From Plazaster borealis (lineage: Eukaryota; Echinodermata; Asteroidea; Forcipulatida; Labidiasteridae): a stretch of DNA of 64,000 nucleotides. The notes beneath the pieces were generated by a model. That model was not told where the DNA came from. It searched no databases and saw only the letters and a program-made list of their open reading frames with translations. Position numbers and translations under genes: made by a program. The stretch lies in the NCBI GenBank assembly GCA_021014325.1, contig CM037473.1:24480822-24544821 (forward strand), given 5' to 3'. This document shows positions 9,001-18,100 of this stretch, in pieces (position 1 is the stretch's first letter; every line of letters starts with the position of its first letter).

Positions 9001-10524
9001 TCCAATGTCCAATATCGAAAAAGCAACCTTTACATTTGCTGTACAAACCTATGTGAATGTCTAATGTCCAATATCAAACTAACTTTTAACTGTCATAAAT
9101 TCTCCTCGTATGTTACACCACAAGCCCTTACCGTAAAAATCTCCATAAACTTGGGTCGTATCACACGGAAAGAAGCACCGCAAAGTCTTTATTGTTTACA
9201 ACTTTTACCATTAGATGAGATTAGCTAATCTTTGCTGATATACATATGCATACATCGAATGTCCACACCCTGGGCAGAGCCTATATGTATACACATACTT
9301 ATACAAATATCTGGGATAAGTAAGATTTGGAACTTTACATGGTGGGAATACAATCTATAGTAAGACCCCTTCTCATTACTGAAGATGATATCTGGGATGT
9401 AACAAAAATGAAGTCTGACTTGAGACAAGTCTATGAACGTCAGATAACCCCAAAAGGTGGCCAAATGTCCATCATCACACAGTCGTCAGAAGAAAAAACC
9501 CTAAAGAATTTATGTTATTTTTATTTTTATAACAGCACTTCCAGTGTTAATGGATGTTGGCGTGTTCAACTTCACGACCGGAATCAAAGATCCCACTCAC
9601 TGGTTCACTCTTCCATCCTTCTGCCCAAGAGTAAGTAACCAATAGACCCCTTGCACGTGACGTCACAAGACCCAAACAGCGCCCTCACTAAGGTCAATGG
9701 AGACCTATACTTGGCTGACAGTTGTGCGCGGCGCGTACACGTGTGCACGTTTCCATTGTTTGACCTCAGCGATGGCGGCCAATGCAAGGGGTTTCTATTA
9801 AAAAAAGTGCCACGAATAATATGGTAAACTTTTGTCGTAAATTTCTGTGAATAGAAACCTTTATTCTGTCACGTGTTTTATAATATAACACCCCCAAGTA
9901 GATTCTTGTCACTTGATTGGATGACTGATAGGTCACGTAGCATTTATTATTCAAACTGTTAAATGGCCTACGTCATAAACCGTACATTTTGTGTATGTAC
10001 GGTATACTGTAAAGCAATTCACATTTTCTAATGCTATGCCCAACTGGCCCTTGCAAAACCATGTGCATCCATTGCTAGCCTGGGAGGTATGGCATTTTGA
10101 TGCAGTCTGTGGTACCAGTGTCCCCCTGCATCACACGGAATGCATCTCTACCATTTCCGCCATTTTGTGAGTCAAATCCATTGTATCAGCCTCGCTACCA
10201 TGGGCAGCGCGCCGTATCGATACCTCTCAGTGCTTCCCTTCCAGGGGTTAGTGACGAGAGGTATCGATACGGCGCCCTGCCCATGGTTGCGAGGTTGTCT
10301 CTTCACTAACCCCTGGAAGGGAAGCATATAACGTGTATAACGTATGTTGTTCGTTATAACGAATAATAATTGGTAATTGCGAATTAGAAGTTAGTGGACT
10401 CAAAGATTTTAAAAATTCTTTGCAGGGAATATCTGAGGTATCAGAAGGATCTGTGGACTCGGATCCAGTGCCGGAGTTTATGACACTTAGCAACGTCATG
10501 ATGAGGTATACGGCTGACGTGTGA
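3093..10524 (+). CDS. Ependymin-related secreted glycoprotein (complete, 6 exons)
   Basis: Exons 3093-3207, 5891-6051, 8041-8116, 8676-8858, 9536-9630 and 10426-10524 join in phase through GT-AG sites into 242 aa. Residues 1-20 (MKVFLVCAFVLAAVGAVKSA) are a signal peptide. The mature start carries KFCCYPQQYEASLSQVSGFA, then VDSKNERTAANVTQTVNG, YVINGETCTKSV, NCIPDNAQFAGSFYFGD, QDKCIPVSS and THWFTLPSFCPR. The CC-P-Q motif, the TC...CIP spacing and the FCP near the C-terminus match the ependymin-related (MERP/EPDR) family: secreted, calcium- or lipid-binding proteins of extracellular fluid and matrix. Three N-glycosylation sequons (NVT, NVS, NFT) are visible. The length is slightly above the usual ~200-230 aa. 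Exon joints were inferred by eye. The ATG is fixed by the signal peptide and the upstream TATA box. The specific role in this animal is unknown. Confidence 0.9.
3532..4147. other. Intron 1 of the ependymin-related gene: inverted repeats and AT-rich tract
   Basis: 'GGCCAAGTAAAATAAATAAC' and 'ATGTTGCTCGTCC' around 3553-3590 are matched in inverse by 'GGACGAGCAACATG' and 'TTATTTATTTTACTTGGCC' at 4112-4145. This gives a foldback of about 590 bp enclosing an A/T tract (3638-3700) and two 'ATGGYGGCCATCTT' motifs (4009-4037). It is probably a TIR-type transposon fossil. No coding content is seen. Confidence 0.6.
4345..4516. mobile_element. Short TIR element rich in GGGTCA/TGACCC (family D, copy 1)
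   Basis: About 172 bp with ends CACTATAAAAA... and ...GTTTTTAGAGTG. The interior is a run of GGTCA half sites in both orientations, including the 15-bp palindrome GGGTCAGTATGACCC at 4414-4428. A longer copy is at 6111-6413, and one interrupted by another element is at about 14983-15505. No coding capacity. Confidence 0.7.
4563..5121. mobile_element. Family C palindromic element, interrupted by a family A element
   Basis: The ends are GGGCCCAATTTCATAGAGCT and its inverse (ATGAAATTGGGCCC at 5108-5121). Inside are the words GCTTAAGCA and TGCTTAGCA. The element is split at 4732-5098 by a family-A MITE inserted at TTAA. Intact relatives lie at 6443-6635, 29404-29595 and 52494-52778, with an end fragment at 56755-56807. 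Confidence 0.75.
4730..5098. mobile_element. Family A MITE nested in family C, with TTAA duplication
   Basis: The termini are TTAA-AGGCACTGTACACG (4730) and CGTGTACGATGCCT-TTAA (ending 5098). The host family-C element continues on both sides, so the duplicated TTAA can be read directly. This is the clearest evidence in the window for TTAA-specific insertion of family A. Confidence 0.75.
5132..5327. mobile_element. Foldback element, family F (copy 1)
   Basis: Near-perfect arms begin TTTGCGGTAGCACCATGTG and end CACATGGTGCTATGC, with GTTGGTTCTGAGAAGAAACC in the arm and 'CGACGTTTCG...TCTTCAGGAG' towards the loop. It lies directly beside the family-C element. Full relatives are at 49316-49556 and 53729-54166; separated arms are at 6754-6842 / 8176-8308 and about 26707 / 28320. 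Confidence 0.7.
6111..6413. mobile_element. GGGTCA-rich TIR element (family D, copy 2)
   Basis: It starts CACTCTAAAAACTTC and ends GGAGGTTTTTATT. The interior alternates GGTCAGAACTGACC, GATCCGGATC and TGACCC words. It sits in intron 2 of the ependymin-related gene, right after exon 2. Confidence 0.65.
6443..6635. mobile_element. Family C palindromic element (copy 2)
   Basis: An intact 193-bp copy with inverted ends GGGCCCAATTTCATAGAGCT and ATGAAATTGGGCCC, and internal GCTTAAGCA / CTTAGCAGAAA words. Intronic in the ependymin-related gene. Confidence 0.75.
6754..6842. repeat. Left foldback arm (family F) in intron 2 of the ependymin-related gene
   Basis: Contains AACTTGCGGGTACAACCATG, TTGGCTCTGAAAAGAGCCGG and GTCTCAACGTTTC. 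It is the reverse complement, with few mismatches over about 50 bp, of the arm at 8176-8308 in intron 3. Exon 3 (8041-8116) lies between the two arms. Confidence 0.7.
7450..7675. mobile_element. TIR element with ends in GGCAATTTACAGGCAACCAG-like sequence
   Basis: The left end carries TTTACAGGCAACCAGTTCCA. The right end carries GTTGCCTCCAAG and TTGCCCCGTGTTACAAGGCC, inverted to each other. A second copy with the same ends lies at about 47936-48148 in an NF1 intron. Non-coding. Confidence 0.6.
8176..8308. repeat. Right foldback arm (family F) in intron 3 of the ependymin-related gene
   Basis: Contains GAAGACGAGCAGAGTATACT, GTTCGAAACGTCGAGACC and CGGCTCTTTTCAGAGCCAAC. It is complementary to the 6754-6842 arm and starts only 60 bp after exon 3. 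Confidence 0.7.
8400..8590. repeat. Dispersed repeat shared with 25390-25550
   Basis: Both copies share GCCAGCATC, TGTCAAT, AATGRTAGATGAA, GCAATACCTGGACATGT and AACAACACA in the same order. The type is unknown. It lies in intron 3 of the ependymin-related gene. Confidence 0.55.
8921..9080. repeat. Three-copy minisatellite, unit about 58-59 bp
   Basis: The motif CYATGTGAATGTCYAATGTC recurs at about 8931, 8989 and 9048, each preceded by CTGTATAAAC / TGTACAAAC. It lies in intron 4, just downstream of exon 4. Confidence 0.75.
9640..9800. mobile_element. Short inverted-terminal element carrying a CACGTGACGTCA core
   Basis: The ends AGACCCCTTGCACGTGACGT and AATGCAAGGGGTTTCT are inverted (CCCCTTGCA / TGCAAGGGG). 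The left end overlaps an E-box/CRE-like string (CACGTGACGTCAC), and the right end contains GATGGCGGC. It starts about 10 bp after exon 5 of the ependymin-related gene. No coding content. Confidence 0.55.
10186..10324. repeat. Interleaved inverted repeats with TATCGATA motifs
   Basis: Two inverted pairs are interleaved. Pair 1 is 10201-10228 (GGGCAGCGCGCCGTATCGAT...) with 10255-10282. Pair 2 is 10232-10252 (CTTCCCTTCCAGGGGTTAGT) with 10303-10324. TATCGATA occurs at 10215 and 10262. The pair-1 sequence recurs at 30620-30660. It lies in the last intron of the ependymin-related gene. Confidence 0.7.
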
Positions 10525-10564
10525 CCTCCCAACGTCAACGCAACAAACAGCCGTAGAAATGTAA

Positions 10565-10790
10565 CACACAGATGCTTTTAACATGCTTTTTGAATCTGAG
10601 AAACGTTTCTGTCAGATACGTTTCTCAGAGTGTGTATTCCAGTTACGGATTATTGTTCCTGCGTGGACACAACCGCTCCGGATTTTCGGCGACCACCTTT
10701 TGAAATGAATTTTTCACAGATTAGTTTTATTGTATATCTACATTTATATATAGGATTAAAACAATCGAACGGTTCTAAAAACCAAAGGTA
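10565..10790. mobile_element. Family B hairpin MITE fragment
   Basis: Contains GAATCTGAGAAACGTTTCTG, the centre of the second common hairpin family (fuller copies at 15497-15893, 22965-23344, 24540-24946 and 45049-45403). ATTAAA at 10755-10760 is the only hexamer near the stop of the ependymin-related gene resembling a poly(A) signal, but this is weak. Confidence 0.55.
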
Positions 10791-11206
10791 GGCCTATAGT
10801 TTGCCTTTAATACTAATAAGTTGAACTTGGACCACATTCTGGCTGAGGTTATTTTCGTCGTTGCACAAAAACAAATCGTTTACTCGTGACATTTTGTTAT
10901 TTTATTCTAATCAGCCCAAATATGGGCGATGCATTCATAATACATAAAAACGATTTGTGGCATTGATATACATGCTCAATGAGATACAACAATTTTACAA
11001 CACTTAACTTTAGGGAGTGGCAGCCTCCCACTTTATCCCAAAGCTGGGCGGTACCAATATTTATATCCATACCATCCAAGATATAATACAAATGTTTTGT
11101 TGTCAGTGCATTTCCCAACAGTTTTTACATGAAATGACTTCTTTACATGCCCAGTTATTGTCTAGGACTATTGGGAGCCGTTTTTTCCTTGTTTAATTAA
11201 TTACGG

Positions 11207-11400
11207 ACAGCTCCACTTATCAGAGGGTTAGATCTTGCTAGGTTTGTATTTGCACCGGTGGTATTTGACATGAGGTGCTTAGTACTCGAGTGGAAATAGT
11301 TTTCTACCCCTCAAAACAAAACAAAAAAACATCTCTAAGACCCGACCCCCCCCCTTAGATATGTGGAATGGTCCAGTCTAGGATCAAGGAATATGACTCC
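11207..11400. repeat. Dispersed repeat shared with 63170-63365
   Basis: Shared strings include TCCACTTTATCAGAGGGTTA (with one variation), CCCCCTTAGATATG, GGAATGGT and CAGTCTAGG. It lies between the convergent ependymin-related and P450 genes, where 10525-12139 otherwise shows no coding content. Confidence 0.55.
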
Positions 11401-11451
11401 CCAGGTCATTACACTTTGGAGAAATTGCTTAATTACTCATTGGAGGGGTAA

Positions 11452-11457
11452 TTTATT
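11452..11457 (-). terminator. Possible poly(A) signal of the P450 gene
   Basis: TTTATT on the + strand, so AATAAA on the coding strand, about 690 bp after the P450 stop codon. It is the nearest such hexamer seen, but there is no transcript evidence. Confidence 0.25.
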
Positions 11458-12139
11458 GGTACCGCCTCGCCTTTAAAGGTCGTTTCCCTTGTTTGCATCC
11501 CTCTGGATACTCCTTTGTTTCTTTCCTCTGTCCATGTATTTAACATTCTCCCATAAATTTGTACACGGAATTCCTTGTGAAACATCCCTATAATTATTTA
11601 GAATTTCTCTGTGAAGAACTATTAAAACAAAAATAATATGACATGCAATCGTGTCTGAAGGTTTCAATTATCTTTGTACAATCATTACTTTACACAAAAT
11701 CAAGGATGCGATCAAGCTAAATGAGTCGTTTCTCGGTATTATCAGTAGGCCCCTATGGAGAAAAAAACCAAAACAGGCCAACGGGTGAAATTTTCCAAAA
11801 TATATTTTTGTAATTTGAAATGCCAAAATAAAAAATATTGGCAACTTCCTTCCTGATAAATAACATCAAAAAGGGGTTAAAATTAGCATTGAAAGAAAAT
11901 GAGCCAATGTAGTTTCAATAAACAACTCAACTTTAAACCCCTTTTTCTCAGTTTCTTTCTCTCGCATCTCTTGGTGTTTCTACTTTCACAAATTTTTAAC
12001 CAAAGGTGGTATGAACATGGGGTTTTAACAGTATTTAAGCATAGATCATGCTCTTTTCAAATGTAAAAAAAGGATGACCTGGGTCGACAAACGACTCATT
12101 TTGCTTGATCACATCACTGATTATGACAACTAAATAAAG

Positions 12140-15100
12140 CTACTCGAGTCTCTCCAATTGTCTACACGTGGCAACCAGTTGATACGGTTCCGGTGCCAAC
12201 GTAATCCCCATTCGTCCCTTTAGAGATGGCTCTGGCGCCCCCAATGGCAGGGTGAAATTAAATCGATGAAGAAGGTGAGTGAAGATCAAGAACACTTCCA
12301 TTCTGGCCAGGCGCTCGCCAGGACACATACGACGACCTATAAAGAGTAATTTGAGAGTCGGTTAGTCCTGGTAGACCTATGACTTAGGACCTAGGACCTA
12401 GGGCCATGGTACCTAAGCATTCGGGCCCTAGGAACTTCGACCAAGAATGACCACTTTGTTCACAGTTATGGTCAAAACTTCATGCAAATTAAAAGGAAAA
12501 GTTTAATCCCCAAAGTTACATACACAAAAAGCGATTGCAACACCAACCTGTTCCGTAAGGTAGGAAATGATCACGTTTGCGATACTGCCCTCTCTCGTCC
12601 AAGAAACGCTCCGGTCTAAATTGGTCTGGCTCTGGCCATGTCTTGGCGTTGTGCATGACGGCCCACATGACTGGCATGACCGTGGTACCCTTCGGTATAT
12701 CGTAGCCGTATAGTTTGGTGTCCTCTGTGGTTGCCCGGGGCACGGCTATAAGATGACGAAAGTATAACGGTGAGATTAAACCTCTAGTGCATAGGCTATG
12801 CGTAAACATTAATTATTACGGTATCACCGTACAATCGTGTTCTAATGTTTATACATAAAACAGTAGATTCAGGTTAAAGATTGTCATGATACAAATCTTC
12901 GTTATAAAACGAAGTATAAAACGACGATTATGGTGAGACAGAAAGATCATTTGGTGCTCGATATTAGACAATTTGTTTCATGTTCAATTTCAAAGGTAAG
13001 TATTCAATGCGAGATTCTAAAACGGTAGGTGGCAGCAGACATCAAGTAAATCCGGTGTTCTCGGAAATGTGCGAATGCCCATTAACGTTTTAAGCAATGG
13101 AAAATTACGTTATGTCTGATTAAATACCAGTGTGATTTTAAGAATGTACTTACTTATTGCAGCTATGTAGCGTATTCTCTGAATCTCACTTATTACGGCC
13201 CGGGTGTAGTTCAACTGGGGTCGCTCCTCCAATGCCGGCATACGGGCACGCCCAACCACCTCATCCAACTCCTCCTGTACCCGGCGCTGCACATGAGGAT
13301 GTGCTATCATATAAAGCAGTGCCCATCGCAGAGTTAGGGCGGTGGTCTCCGTGCCTACGGCAAACAGATCAGCGATGACCCAGGTAAGGTTATCCTCGGT
13401 GAACGGTGACGTCGTCTGCCCGTCACTACTGCGCTTCTGTATCTCATTCAAATACGCGTCGATGAAGTCCCGGATGTTGTTCTTATTGAACGTCCCCAGG
13501 TGCTCACGTACGGACTTGGTGAACAGATTGGATATAAGCTCATGGAGATTGGAGCGGAACTTCCGGAACCCACTGAGCGGAACGTACTTTAGAAACGGGA
13601 AGAAGTTGACTAGTCCAGCCATGCCAGCCAGCTCGAAATTCTCCTGAAGTAGAGCAAGCATCCGTTTGAACCGGACGCTGTCGTACTCGTACCGGGTGCC
13701 GTATACTATCGAACAGACGATGTTAGAAACTGCGGTGTTGAGGGAGTGGTTGGGATCAAACGCTACCGTCGGATTCGCTTTCAGACGGTCGCAGAGATGG
13801 CCAACCTCGGTGGTGATGTTTACCGCGAAGTTGTCCTTGCCCAGACCCAGGCCGCGAAGAGCGTTAAACGTCCATGCCCGCTGCTCCTTCCAGTGTTTGC
13901 CATAGAACGCTCCGGCAATACCTAATGGAATAACAGAGTCAATGCAATAACCTTTGGTAAAAAACAGACTAGTGCAATCGATTTTTAATTCATTTTCATT
14001 TTGGCAATATAAAGATATCTAATTAGAGGGTCTGACGTCAGTGGCGTAACCAAACATTTTCATTAGGGGGCAAGATGGGCAAAGACATTAATCCCCACCC
14101 CCTCTGGTTACGCCACTGTCCGACGTGACTCTATGGGGGATACTTGAGTATAAAGTGGACACAGGATCGAAAACTCCTTCAACCAAAACGGAATTACGGC
14201 CTTGGAGTTCGAATCCATCGCGAGTTTCAACTTGATATTATAAAACGGATTTTAATGATAGTGTCCCACTCAAAACTATAGGTACACAGGATTTGTCAGT
14301 AATCTATATTTAAAATATGACGATGCCATGGTTTCTTTGTCCTTTTTTTAAACGTTAAAAAAAAAATCTAATTACTCTATATCTATATTACTCTTATATC
14401 TAACTTCACTCTAGTTTTCATTAAACCTTATCTAGTTTTTGAGCTCTTATTTCTTAGTCCTTATTTTTCTGTCTTTATATTATTAATTGTATCCTGAAAA
14501 AAGTTGTAATTTATGTCATTGTTTGCTCTTTGTATTGTTTTTATTTAATGTTTTTTCAAAGGTGCCCGGCGAGAACAAAACCTAATAAATATGTAAATAT
14601 TATACAATTAAAATAGACCTATTATCGATTACTTAAATAATAACATAAACAAACGAATAGTTTATTGGCAATGTTAGTTGTGTTACACGCCGACCATGCC
14701 TGCCCCTTCCGCGACAGATATGGAGCACTGCTACCGCGTAGTATTGACATACACTTTACAATTTCCCGATGAACAATATTGACTGTGCAATGTGTAGAAT
14801 AATTGATATGAGAGTAAAGGCTAGAGTGGGGTCAACCAAGTTCAAGGATAAAGATCATTGCCCCGACTGGAGCTGAAGAACAGACGGTCTGCCTTTTTTT
14901 TATGGTCGCAATAAATTTCGTGTGAATATTTACAAACTTTAACGGGTGGCCTTCCATAATTACATGTAATAAATTCTCGCTGTGTGCAAATCTGGCCCTA
15001 GCGGTATCCCATTAAACCGCATAACCGCAACCACACGCACACCAAGTCCCCGGTCAGAATTAACCTTGTTTAGGGTCCTTATGGGGCATGCAGATTTCCG

Positions 15101-18100
15101 GTTCACTGTGACCCGTTTGGGGGTCAAAATGACCCAGATTTCGAATCAAAAACACGTTACTGACCCGGGTTTCCGTTCATGTTGACCCGGAAGCGTATTT
15201 ATTTTACACCGCAGCGAGGGGTTTTGTACTGTAACACTGTCAATCCCGTCTTGAAATAGGAGACTACGTCTAACCCTAAACCTAAACCCTAACCCTAACA
15301 CTAACCCTAACACTAACCCTAACCCTAACCCTAAACCTAACCCTTTACAGGCATAAATGTTTGTAGTCTCATCTCAAGACAGGAATTGGCAGTATTACAG
15401 TACAAAACCCCTCGCTGCGGTGTAAACAAAAAATATGCGGAAATCAGATATGGGTAAGGACAATACAGACCCTTCTGTGGGTCGATTCTGACCAATGACT
15501 GTGTATAATTTTGGTAATGACTCTGAAAATTAATGGCAAAAAAAACTTACTTGGTAAGAAGTATTTAGCTTTGGATAATATAATGCATTTTGAGAAACTT
15601 TTCACTCAGAAGTAGGCCTACTGTGTTAAAGACAATGATATCATTTTTTATCCCCCAAAATTTGAATCTGAGAAGCGTTACGGTACTGACAGTAACGTTT
15701 CTCGGATTGTGTATTCCCATTGCATATTATTCTTCCTGCGTGGACATAACCGCTCCAGATTTTCGGCAATGTCTCAAAAACGCTACCACCTTTATGAAAT
15801 TTCCACAGTTTATCTACAACTAGATAGGATTGAAACAAACAATGGGTTCCAATTACCAAACGTATACAATCCCTCTAAAGAGTTCACGTTAAATAGATGA
15901 TAATCATTTTAATAATAAAACATTCAAAATAGTGACACTTGTATTCAAAATCTGACTTTAAGTTAACTCAATAACACCATGCTTGATTTGGAGATGTTTA
16001 AAGCTCGTCACATGCATTTTGGCTCTTCTCTGGAGAAAAATTGAAATTAAAATGAGGAGCTGGTGCAGAAAAATCCTATTTTTCCATGTTGAAATTCATA
16101 GGAGTTTGAATGCACTGATCTCCTTTTAAAGCCAATGTTGTGAAATCCCTTTAAAGGTATCGTACACGTTTGGCAATGACTCAAAACAAATATTAGCATA
16201 ACAATTACTTGGTAACAAGCAACGGAGAGCTGTTGATAGTATAAAACATTGTAGGAAACGACTCCCTCTGAAGTAACGTAGTTTTTGAGAAAGAGGTATT
16301 TTCTCACTAAAATAACAAAAAACTTCTTGCAAGAAGTTTTTTATTCCTATCTGAAAGCACACAAGTTTGGTGCAACAAGGGTGTTTTTTCTTTCATCATT
16401 TTCTTGCAACGTCGATGACCAATTGAGCCCAAATTTTCACAGGCTTGTTTAATATTGTATGCATATGTTGGGATACAGCAAGTGAGAATACTGGTCTTTG
16501 ACAATTTCCAAACGTGTTCAGTGCCTTTAGTGCTGCCGGCCTTCCGCTTGGGGTTATTACAGTAACTGTGGGTGACGCTCTTTTGAACGGGGTTAACTCC
16601 CTATGCGGTAAGTTCACACTAATATTTAAGAATGGAAGGAGTACGAGTTATATATTACTTTTATTTGACAGTGGCTAGACACCCTTAAGTAGGCCCTACC
16701 CTAGAATGTGGACCCGAGATCAAACATTGGAGGTTATGTGGCTTTAGGACACTGTGGTATTTTGGGGAGGATGTTTTTGAATAGTTTACCACAACACTAA
16801 TAGGCCGGAAAGCCGCAAGCAAACCTGGTTAGAATATTAATGACTTTGTTTGTCAGATACAAATGCAAAAGACAGTTGGATGAGCCGGTAAACAAAAATA
16901 GCTGTTATTGAGTGGGCGGGGAAGCAATAATGGGATGGAGGTTGCATCATTATACTCTGTATTTCAGTTATTAATTCTGGTTGTGAAGCCAAGGACTCTC
17001 AGAAAAGCGAACTCAATCACTATACTAGCCGAGAACCCCTATTAGCGTTTTGACTAATCTAATGGAAAGTTTCTTGGATTGTTCAATATGCTATTGTCTG
17101 TATATTCACTTTTGAATGTTCCCTTAGTTCGGCACAATGTCATGGTCCAGCAAAATGCTCTGGCGGTCCATTGGATTGCATGTATGCCTACGGGAACAAT
17201 TATTTATTCTGGTTGTGAAGCCAAGGACTCTCAGAAAAGTGAACTTAATCAATATACTAGCCACGAACCCCATGGAGAGAAGACATTGAAGGAAGTTTCA
17301 GTTTTAGATGTGGGAGGAAAACCCCAGAGAATTATTCCAGGGAAAACCCACGCAGTCAGGCAGGGACTGAAAACCCAATCCACATAGTGCCCCCGGTGTG
17401 ATTTGAACAGGGGTCCTAGAGGTGGAAGGCAAGGAAAGATACCACTACACCAAATAATAAAATACCACCCGAACAGAGATATTGACACAAAAGGGAGACC
17501 GCCTACATTAGGGCTAAATAGCAGTTGGTAGAGCACCGGCACATTAATCCAAGGGTCGCAGGTTCAAATCCATTGTTTGTCTGTTCACCAGAAAATTAAA
17601 TAATTAATCATTAAATAAACCGATTCTTAATTAAGGTTTCTGGTTAGCCAGCAAAAAGTCGTCGGTTTTATCATTGATGGTATATTTTTAAAGGAACGAA
17701 AAAATGAAGGAAAAGTGCGGGAAAACGCATTCCAAATTGTAGTTAAACATGGTAAAGTTGATAATGGAATTTTATATAAAATAATCATCACTTTTGAACC
17801 ACTGGTTGTGGTCCCTCCACTGCCCACCACTATACTTAGTCTTTCGTCAAGGCCTTCGTGCCATGGCTTGGATAGAACCGCAAAGCGACTGGAATCGGAG
17901 ACCGCATACGCAAGTGAAGACGCCAACGGGGCCTCTTCCAACTTGTCAGGAGTTTCTAATGTTTTTCTTTATTTCTTGGTTTTTTCTACCCCCTAAAATC
18001 TTAACTATTATAAGCGATGAGGGCATGCATATTATGCATTTTGCTTGGTCATACTTTCAGCACTTTACTCATCTGCATTTTTCAGCTGATATTTTTTTCA

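Larger units (their letters stand above)
14983..15505. mobile_element. GGGTCA-rich element (family D, copy 3) split by a hairpin element
   Basis: GGTCA/TGACCC words occur at about 15050-15190 and again at 15470-15495. Between them lies an independent inverted-repeat element (15203-15426). The left and right parts read as one interrupted family-D unit in P450 intron 1. Confidence 0.55.

Noticed and set aside
15271..15345. Chromosome end or fusion point
   Set aside because: The telomeric tract is only ~75 bp, imperfect, and confined to the loop of an inverted-repeat element with unrelated sequence on both sides.
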